In this document: positions 57,120 through 64,000 of the stretch, one piece after another
How the letters are laid out: every line of letters starts with the position of its first letter
Numbering within the stretch: the first letter of the stretch is position 1
Source of the DNA: Gonatopus flavifemur
Lineage: Eukaryota; Arthropoda; Insecta; Hymenoptera; Dryinidae
Assembly: GCA_018340375.1 (NCBI GenBank)
Contig: JAFFJZ010000013.1
Span: forward strand, 3,264,501 to 3,328,500
Reading direction: 5' to 3'
DNA length: 64,000 bases
The notes under the pieces: model-generated
Told to the model about the DNA's origin: nothing
Seen by the model: only the letters and a program-made list of their open reading frames with translations
Database searches by the model: none
Program-made: the position numbers and the translations under genes

Positions 57120-57763
57120 TTTGTTGTACTAGTGACCCTCTTCAAATTGTGTTAACACCAGGTTTCTAGGAAGTCAGGTTTTCGTGGTACAAGGGTTTAA
57201 ATTTTCAAGATTTTTTTTCGGGAAATCATCATCCTCATTAATTCCATTGAATGAAAATATTGATATTATCCGGATTTTTTCTAAACTCTACGATGAAAAT
57301 ACTTTCATTCATGCAGGAGGAATATTTCACATAGAAATTCGATTTTTAAAAGTATGTGTGCATTTTTCGGTCACTGCACCCCTTTTGGCATCGATAAAAC
57401 TTTGATGAATCGAAAGCTTGATTCCTAAGCTTCAAAATCATACAGGTTTAAAAATGGAACGAAGGAATTTTCCCAAGGTACAGAGTTCCAAGTGTGTACG
57501 TATCCTACCTTGAGTACGTGACGATCACACCATCGATTTTCAGTGTATTAGTTTATGAAAAAAGTAATTATCAAATTTATTTACTCAATTTCGCCTACCA
57601 CATTGCTCAGTACAACCATCTAGATTACCCCTTTCGAATGAATAATTGATTCACGACACACGGTTGCAGAAAACACTTCATACTTTATTAGAACATTATT
57701 GTAATAATTATTAGTCATACCAATTTGTCATCTTGGACCCATTGAATTTCTTTTCATTAATAA
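57120..57763. other. Possible downstream BEL/Pao remnant; no gene
   Basis: A frame at 57184-57405 has SKLYDENTFIHAGGIF, which faintly resembles the RVGGRLQNS block before BEL/Pao integrases. The rest shows nothing recognisable. Confidence 0.3.
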
Positions 57764-57796
57764 CACAGGCCTGCGAGGTTTTTCCCCCTTGGAACT

Positions 57797-58430
57797 GGTG
57801 ACCATTTTCCGAAGTAATTTGCTGCGTAGAATCCGAAGCCGGAGCCAGAATTGGGCTATCACGTCAGGATTTTGAGATATCTGAGGGTAAATACGCGAAA
57901 AATGCGGTTTTTCGCTACTTTTAAGGTTATGTACAGGACGCATAAAATTTTTTTGATCTTTTCTCTCAACTTCATCAATTTGCACTACTCTTCCCGTTTA
58001 AAATGAGCTATTGAACGTTCATGTACGATTTTTTCTCGCAAAGTTACGACCATTCTAAGTTGTGTAATATGTCCCAACAACAGAATGAGTATTCGCATTT
58101 ATTACACTGATCGACAATGAAATTCTCCTTAAAATGAAATTCTCTTTTCTGAAGTAATTTTCTGCGTAGAATCCAAATCCGGAGTCAGGATTGGGCCATC
58201 GCGTAAGCATTTCAAGATATTTAAGATTAGGTCCACGAAAAATGGGTTTTTTGATTACTTTGGAATTCATGTACTGAGTGCACAATTTTTTTTAGTCTTT
58301 TCTTCTAATTGCATCATCCAGTACTACTCTTACTCTTCAAGATAAGCTATTAATCGGTGACCTACAATTTCTCCTTGCAGAGTTACGAGTATTCCAAGTT
58401 GTGAAATATATCCCCAAGATTATAATATTT
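57797..58430. repeat. Direct subterminal repeats, left end
   Basis: 57797-58078 and 58150-58430 are two similar copies (shared GAAGTAATTT-CTGCGTAGAATCC, GG(A/G)(C/G)CAT/CATCGCGT-type and AGTTACGA(C/G) blocks). They belong to the subterminal family also seen at 60763-61330. Confidence 0.75.
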
Positions 58431-58834
58431 CTAGGATCTCCTGAGGGTGCTGCCAGGATGTATGGGAATGAAAATTCTAATTTTCTAATATGATATTCTT
58501 ATTCAGCGACCCAAAACTTATATGTTCACATATTCAAGGAAAATTTCCTTCAAAAAAATGGGTTCCCCAAAGGGTTGATAATTCACAGACCTGCGGAATA
58601 TAAGTTTTTATTTTCCCTTCGAACAATAATGGTTCCTTTCCAGGTATTCAGATTGTGGAACTAAAATATAACGCCAGTTTTTTTACAGCACATTGGGATT
58701 CATTTTTATGTGAGATATGAATATTTACAGTTTTTTAAACAATTTGTATGAACGAAAAATATATACGTTTTATATAAAATTCAGACATGGGGCTGCACTG
58801 GTTTCAAACAAGACCTAAGATACTAGATAAATCA

Positions 58835-60369
58835 AAAGGACTTATGATATCTTTTTCTAGTTTCTTCAAAACTTCTGTTTGATCTCTTTCTGTTGTACTC
58901 ATGATTCGGTTCATCTCTCTTTAACATCCAGCAATAGTCAGCCATCATTCTAACGTCCCACCTTCCTTGATATCTGGTCTCCATAACCTTAAGGTCTTGA
59001 TGAAATCTCTCCTTGCTCTTCACTGACAGCACCAAGATTCTCGGGGAAAAAGTCAATATGGGAATGCAAATAATGGAGTTTTATACTCATATTACAACCC
59101 AGGGTTTTGAAATTGTTAAGCATGCTGTTGACTACATTTTCATAATCAGGGCTTTTTCTGTTCCCTAAAAAATGTTGTACGACTTCCTTAAATGACTTCC
59201 AAGCGAGCTTCTCGGTTTTATTCATAGTTTTTTCAAAATCAGGATCTTGCATCAATTTCCTTATGTCTGGACCAACAAAAACGCCTTCTTTTATGTTCGC
59301 ATCCGATAAATGCTTGAATTTATCACATAAATATTTGAAACAAAGACCATCTTTAGGCAATGCCTTTACGAATTGCTTCATAATGCCTAATTTGATATGA
59401 AGCGGAGGTAGCAGAATTTTGGAGCGGTCAATTAGTGTTTCGTGTACAACATCTTTACTTCCAGGGTTCAATGATGCTCTCTGTGGCCAATCTTTCTGGA
59501 TCCAATGTCGTGCTCTATTCCTACTATCCCATTCACATAGAAAACAGGGGTATTTTGTATACCCTCCTTGTTGACCAAGCAACATAGTTAATATTTTGAG
59601 ATCACCACATATAGTCCAGTTATGATTGGAGTAATTTATTTTTTTGAGGACGAAATCCAAATTTTCATAACATTCTTTCAAATGAGTAGAATGTCCAATA
59701 GGCAAAGAAGCAAATTTATTTCTCTCTATTTCTATACCAATAAAAGTTCGTTGTACGATCCAGCATGTTTTTTTCTTTCAATCTGGAACCGAGTAATTCC
59801 GCAGCATCTTTCGGAAGATTAAGATCTCTTGTCAAATCATTCAATTCACTTTGAGAAAACAGTGGTGGTGTTTCGTTGCACTCGTAATATTCATCGTCAG
59901 GATCTGAAGTATTCATTATAGCCTCTTGAAATAAACTAGGATCAGATGAAAATGGTTGGGCAGGATGGCATAACTCTTTGCTATCAGGATCTTTATACGT
60001 AGGTAAAATCACAGAACGAATATCAGGATAACTTATCGCTGCTTTATTTTTAGAATTAAATCCTTTTATGTTTGAACAGCAGAAGTAAAAATCGTTGATA
60101 TGATTTTGCGGTTCCATCCAAATCATTGGAGTCTGTAAACTGAAACAATGTTTTTCTCCTCTTGACCATTTCCGAAGTTCACGTACACATGTCGAACACA
60201 CTTTATGAGGCGCCCATTGTTTGTCTTGGTTTTTTATGTTGATTTTGAAATAGCTATCGTATAGTTCTTCAATACATTTAGAAATTATTTGTTGCTGTCT
60301 CTTTATTACATAATTTCCACATATGTAGCAGAAGTTATCTGGAGCATTGATACATTTTCGAGAAGCCAT
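58835..60369 (-). pseudogene. Chapaev-like transposon protein, internally deleted
   Basis: From ATG 60369 the protein opens with a zinc-binding N-terminus (DNFCYICGNYV, then WAPHKVCSTCVRELRKW), a MIWMEPQNHINDFYFC block and ELNDLTRDLNLPKDAAELLGSRLKE. After FYWYRNREK a deletion of about 100 codons plus a frameshift at about 59713 joins LPIGHSTHLKECYEN, ICGDLKIL, GGYTKYPCFLCEWDSR, LLPPLHIKLGIMKQFVKA, NIKEGVFVGPDIR and LHSHIDFFPENLGAVSEEQGE. A second shift near 59000 leads to RFHQDLKVMETRYQGRWDVRMMADYCW. This family is widespread in insect and Hydra transposons. The deletion removes part of the catalytic fold, so it is inactive. Confidence 0.85.
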
Positions 60370-60762
60370 TTGTGAAACTTTTTTTTAAATACACGAAATT
60401 CACGACAATTACTGGACACTCGATACTTGTACACGGAGGAAAAAATTAGAACAACAATCAGTACATTCCGAGTGAATTAGTGGAATAATGTCTGAACATA
60501 GCAACAAACAATCTACGATCTCAGCAGTGCTGGCTCGAAGGATATTACCGCCCGGCGCGAGAATTTTGTAGGCGTCCGATTATAATAGTGTAGCATATTG
60601 CATAAATATATATTTATGTGATATGCTATAAGCATTTTCTACCGTATTTCGCTCAAGAAAAAAATTTATCGTATCGTTGTGATGCGCCTGGCCTACTCAA
60701 GATGTTTCATGTAGAATACAATCCAAAGTCAATCCCCTTCATTCATTCAACATTTTTCTGAA
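60370..60762. other. 5' flank of the Chapaev-like gene
   Basis: Non-coding. A hairpin TAGCATATTGCATAAATATA / TATTTATGTGATATGCTA sits at about 60592-60632. Confidence 0.45.
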
Positions 60763-61340
60763 GCATTTTGGTGCGCTGAATCCGCATATGGCTCCAGAAT
60801 TGCTATATCACGTCAGGTATTTGGGATATTCCGACCTAAAAATGTGGAAAACACTGTTTTTTGGCATATTTGAGGTTCCGTAAAGTCGAAAGGTAATTTT
60901 TTTCACAAAACCAATAGATGCACCTCAAAGTATCAGTCATCCTCTTCCAAATGCCGTTGAGTTTGCTGAAATATCTTTTTTTTTCATTGAGATACGACAA
61001 TTTTAAATTTGTGCGCTCATGTACTCAATAAATAGGTGGAGACACAATTTTCAAACTGTCGTATCTCAATGAAAAAAAAAGGTATCTGAGCAAACTCAAC
61101 GGCATTTGGAAGAGGAGGACTTATACTTTGAGGTGCATGTATTGGTTTTGAGAAAAAAAATTACCCTTCGACTTTACGTAACCCCAAATATGTCGAAAAA
61201 CAGTGTTTTTTACATTTTTAGGTCGAAATATCTCAAAAACCTGACGTGATAGAGCAATTCTGCAGCCAGATTCGGATTCAGCGGATCAAAATGCTTCGGA
61301 AAAAGATATTATTGTTTGAGGGGGAAAAAAAAAGTCAAAT
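60763..61340. repeat. Inverted duplication at the right end
   Basis: 60763-61030 pairs with 61040-61330, about 250-bp arms with blocks such as GCATTTTG(G/A)TGCGCTGAATCCG, TATCACGTCAGGT and CAATGAGATACGACA. The left arm is the extra copy; the right arm is the terminal one next to the CACAGGCCTG end. Confidence 0.82.
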
Positions 61341-61442
61341 TTCGCAGGCCTGTGTAATCAATTTTTATGGAAACGCGGCTACTGCAACTGGTTAAAGTAA
61401 CTGTGAGTAGTGACTTTCTTTGTACGAGTTATAGTAGTCTGA

Positions 61443-63308
61443 TTATTTACAAAATTGGATTATTGCTACATAAATGTACAGAATGATATTGAACAATTTG
61501 CAGTATTTATAATTACCAATCTTCTGGACCTTCTGAAAGGTTGTTCCTATACTTTGATTTTTATGCCTTCTTCGGGTCTTTGGGAACATATCATATTGCA
61601 CTGCCGAAGAGTGAGTTCTGAGAATAAACGATGAATGTTCCATAGGTATTACACAATGGTATTTGGGAGTTCCTGCTATCGTTTTTGCAGATGCAAATCG
61701 TTTTTCAAGTGCTTTCGTAGCCTCTATATGAGTACTCTTTGGACTGGAAAAAAGTACAGTTCCTTTTAAATGTTCTTTAGCCCACTGATAAAGAGCATCC
61801 GCAGTCAAAATTTGATTTTCATTTGATGATGCTTGCAGACTTGCACGTGCTGCAAGTCTCTCCAAATTTCCACCAATACCGTCGCAAGGTCCTTTGCCAA
61901 GTGCACTTGCATGGAAATGCCACTCAGCCGCAATTCCAAAATCGTGTTCATGATGTAGAAGATTTGCAAAATTAAATTTATTTTCAAAATGTTGCGATGC
62001 TCCATCAGTGGAGTAGTAGATTGTTTCACATTCAAAATTATCTTGCAAATACTCTGTAATGATTTTTTGAAATTCATAAACAGCTACCGTATCGTGAGTC
62101 AGATTATTAGACAAACACGCTATACTGCGATGTCTTAACTCATCTGTTCTGTAATGAATTACTGTTGTGAAAATGGTAACTTGGTTGTTATTCCAATGAA
62201 ACGATTGAATAGCATTCTGAGCAATGGATGCATAGTCTTCAGCAAAATCACATGTACCTATGAATTCTCCGGCCTTCGAATTATCCTCGAGATTCTTAAG
62301 AAAGGATGATTGCTCCTTTGCTATAAAAGCGTGAGATTCCAACTTATGTAACCGTTCACAGAGATCCTCCACGAAATCTCCTGCGTCTGCTATTCCAGTT
62401 TACGAAGTGCTATGATCAGTTTGTTGCCGAATTTGATATTCTACTCTCTCAATGTGCTGGTATGTAAGATTCGATTGAAGAAAATCCTCAAAATCGTCTA
62501 TTCCAGGACACGCTAAACACGTGTCCAGATAGCATTCAGAAGTAGGATTATCACATACAAGCATTTTAATAGCATCATGGTGAGAAGTCATGGGGAAATC
62601 TGTCGCAGACGTTGGTTTTTGTAAACTTATGGCATCTAGCATTAAATTCACGTTCCCATGATAAACACACGCATACGGTATGAGTTCCAGAAGCTCCAGC
62701 AAGTACACAATTGCGAGGTCTCAGCTGTGAAAATTTCGATAAGCTCACATCAACTGTGGGATTCTCCAACTTTAATGAAGAATACAATTCGGCAAGATTG
62801 CATAGAATTAATCTTTTTCGAACATGTTCACGCGTTCCATCATCAGTTTTGATCGAAACACAATCCCTTATGCCTGGCAATATCCGGCTATTTTCATCAT
62901 CCAAGTAAAATTCTATGATGGAATTTTCAATCTCGCAAGATAACCTCCGTCCTCTCTTTGGATTTGGTGATGTTAGAATCCCGTTTTCAGCTATCAACTG
63001 TATGGCTTTCCTAGCTTGACGTTCCGAAGCGTTGAATTCAGTAGCCAATGTCCTTTTCTCCATGATTTTGGAGCGAGGGTGAGAAGCAAAATCTTTTCTG
63101 AGTAACTGGAAGACTGTTCGAATTTTTGTTTGATTTGTTCGAGAACTTCAATAGCTGATTCATGATGTTCTATTTGACACTTCCGATTCAAATTCTCAGA
63201 CATGTTTGTTGATGGAACGGAAAAATCTTCTTCATTTATATCAAAAGTTTCCTCCTCGTTAATCTCAAGGTGTGGGACATCATCCTCTTCTTCGAATAAT
63301 GTTTGATC
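61443..63308 (-). pseudogene. Decayed relative of the 718-aa transposase-like protein
   Basis: Minus-strand motifs follow the 718-aa protein in order: LLLTLAPKSW, TEFNASERQARKA (helix-turn-helix), SRILPGIRDCVSIK, SQLRPRNCVLAGASGTHTVCVC, CDNPTSECYLDTCLACPG, CDFAEDYASIAQNAIQSFHW, YYSTDGASQHFENKFNF and EWHFHASALGKGPCDGIGG. The matching blocks of the 718-aa protein are LISLLPESW, ADFAENFSFVVQ, FTDGAASQYEN and HGKNACDGVGG. Frameshifts near 63060 and 62660 and a stop near 62398 break it. At 63308 an AG acceptor (TTATCTTTTAG) suggests an upstream intron; the N-terminal zinc region is not found. No flanking TIRs were recognised. Confidence 0.85.
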
Positions 63309-63393
63309 CTAAAAGATAATAGAATTTTCTCAATTATCCCAGTTTTCTCCTCATTAAAACATTCTGGGGCTGTACTGAGAAGAATAAATAGTG

Positions 63394-63557
63394 GACTTAA
63401 CTACGCACGACAGTTGGATACGTTCAAATGCGATACTTCTTCGATTCAATTAGATTCGTAGTTGACTCAACTACGAATGCTTGAATGAACCTTGAATTCA
63501 AATTGAATTGACGAAGGATTGTATTTGAACGTATCCAACTGTCGTGCGTAGTTGTCT
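63394..63557. mobile_element. MITE-like inverted repeat, about 160 bp
   Basis: AACTACGCACGACAGTTGG at the left is mirrored by CCAACTGTCGTGCGTAGTT at the right, and pairing continues inward through ACGTTCAAAT. The inner region has a second small palindrome (TAGTTGACTCAACTA). No clear target duplication. It lies 5' of the 718-family relic. Confidence 0.8.
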
Positions 63558-64000
63558 CCATTATCTTTTTTCTCAATGTATACCGTGTACTTTTTTGATG
63601 AATCGAATATTAAAGCGGAACTACCTCAAGTGAATAATTCTCGCATGTATCTATCTGAACAGATTGGACATCGTACAAAGGTGACATTGAAGAGAGTACA
63701 GTCATGTCTTCCCTGCATCTACTACATGTTCGGGTATCAGAGGGTAGATGATATTTTTTTCTCAGATTTGAAGATAAGGTTCGAAGATCTTAAGATTCTT
63801 TGTGACAGGGATATCGAAATGGATTGAAACAACGATCACCTGAACTCCTTCGTTTCATTGTGTTATTGCATGTAGGAAAAAGTCCTTCCTCAATAGAATA
63901 ATTCAGCAGAAAATCAATCACAAAAACTTCATAAACAAGAAAGTTTCACTGATTTGATATTCATCTCTGTACATTCAAAACGACACAAAACCATTGATGA
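63558..64000. other. No recognised gene
   Basis: A 91-codon frame at 63552-63827 shows no motif I recognise. Confidence 0.35.

Larger units (their letters stand above)
57764..61354 (-). mobile_element. Chapaev-like (CMC) DNA transposon, 3.6 kb
   Basis: The ends are CACAGGCCTGCGA on both sides (57764, and inverted ending 61354), with TAA duplications at 57761-57763 and 61355-61357. CAC ends with 3-bp TAA/TWA duplications fit the Chapaev3 branch of the CMC superfamily. Past the TIR the subterminal sequence (CCGAAGTAATTTGCTGCGTAGAATCCG and relatives) occurs twice directly on the left (57797, 58150), and on the right as an inverted duplication (60763-61030 against 61040-61330). It carries one gene on the minus strand. 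A second TIR-like CACAGACCTGCGG lies at 58584. Confidence 0.78.

Overview
The window looks like a piece of an insect (at least arthropod) chromosome. It is AT-rich and shows no host gene I can recognise. It is made almost wholly of transposable elements nested in one another: RTE-like and other non-LTR retrotransposons, a BEL/Pao LTR retrotransposon, mariner/Tc1, Transib (RAG1-related), DUF7869-type and Chapaev-like elements, plus several MITEs. Short GT-AG introns of 63-81 bp in one relic fit an insect genome. No CRISPR array, rRNA or operon was found. The only RNA-gene-like sequences are two tRNA-Thr(AGT)-like modules inside a foldback repeat.

Layout. 0-7.5 kb: an LTR-like sequence, a palindromic DUF7869 element (P1, 1906-4897), and a non-LTR fragment split by a mariner element (5825-7110, TA duplication). 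8.7-10.9 kb: a 5'-truncated RTE copy (A) beside a broken Transib gene. 12.5-16.9 kb: a complete Transib element with CACAGTG ends, a perfect CGCAG target duplication and a 716-codon transposase frame interrupted by only three stops. 17.7-33.5 kb: one RTE copy (B) cut into three parts by two insertions. The first is a 9.3-kb DNA transposon (18334-27671) with about 670-bp inverted ends and an intact 718-aa DDE-like protein; it carries its own RTE copy (C) and MITEs. The second is a 5.2-kb palindromic DUF7869 element (P2, 28214-33404) with a long-TIR Tc1-like transposon in its centre.

33.6-35.6 kb: a MITE and a foldback repeat whose arms carry the tRNA-like modules. 36.1-39.6 kb: a third DUF7869 palindrome (P3), with a nearly full-length gene. 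39.6-49.7 kb: RTE copy D with a 10-bp target duplication, itself holding a 7.9-kb BEL/Pao element with both LTRs. 50-51.6 kb: RTE copy E with a 5' inversion. 52.7-54.9 kb: a spliced Transib relic that has lost two catalytic residues. 55.8-57.1 kb: a BEL/Pao pol remnant. 57.8-61.4 kb: a Chapaev-like element with TAA duplications. 61.4-63.3 kb: a decayed relative of the 718-aa protein.

The two most interesting systems are the 9.3-kb element with its 718-aa protein, and the DUF7869 family, in which all three copies are head-to-head inverted dimers. Nesting gives an order of events: RTE-B is older than the 9.3-kb element and P2; P2 is older than its Tc1-like guest; P3 is older than RTE-D, which is older than the BEL/Pao element.
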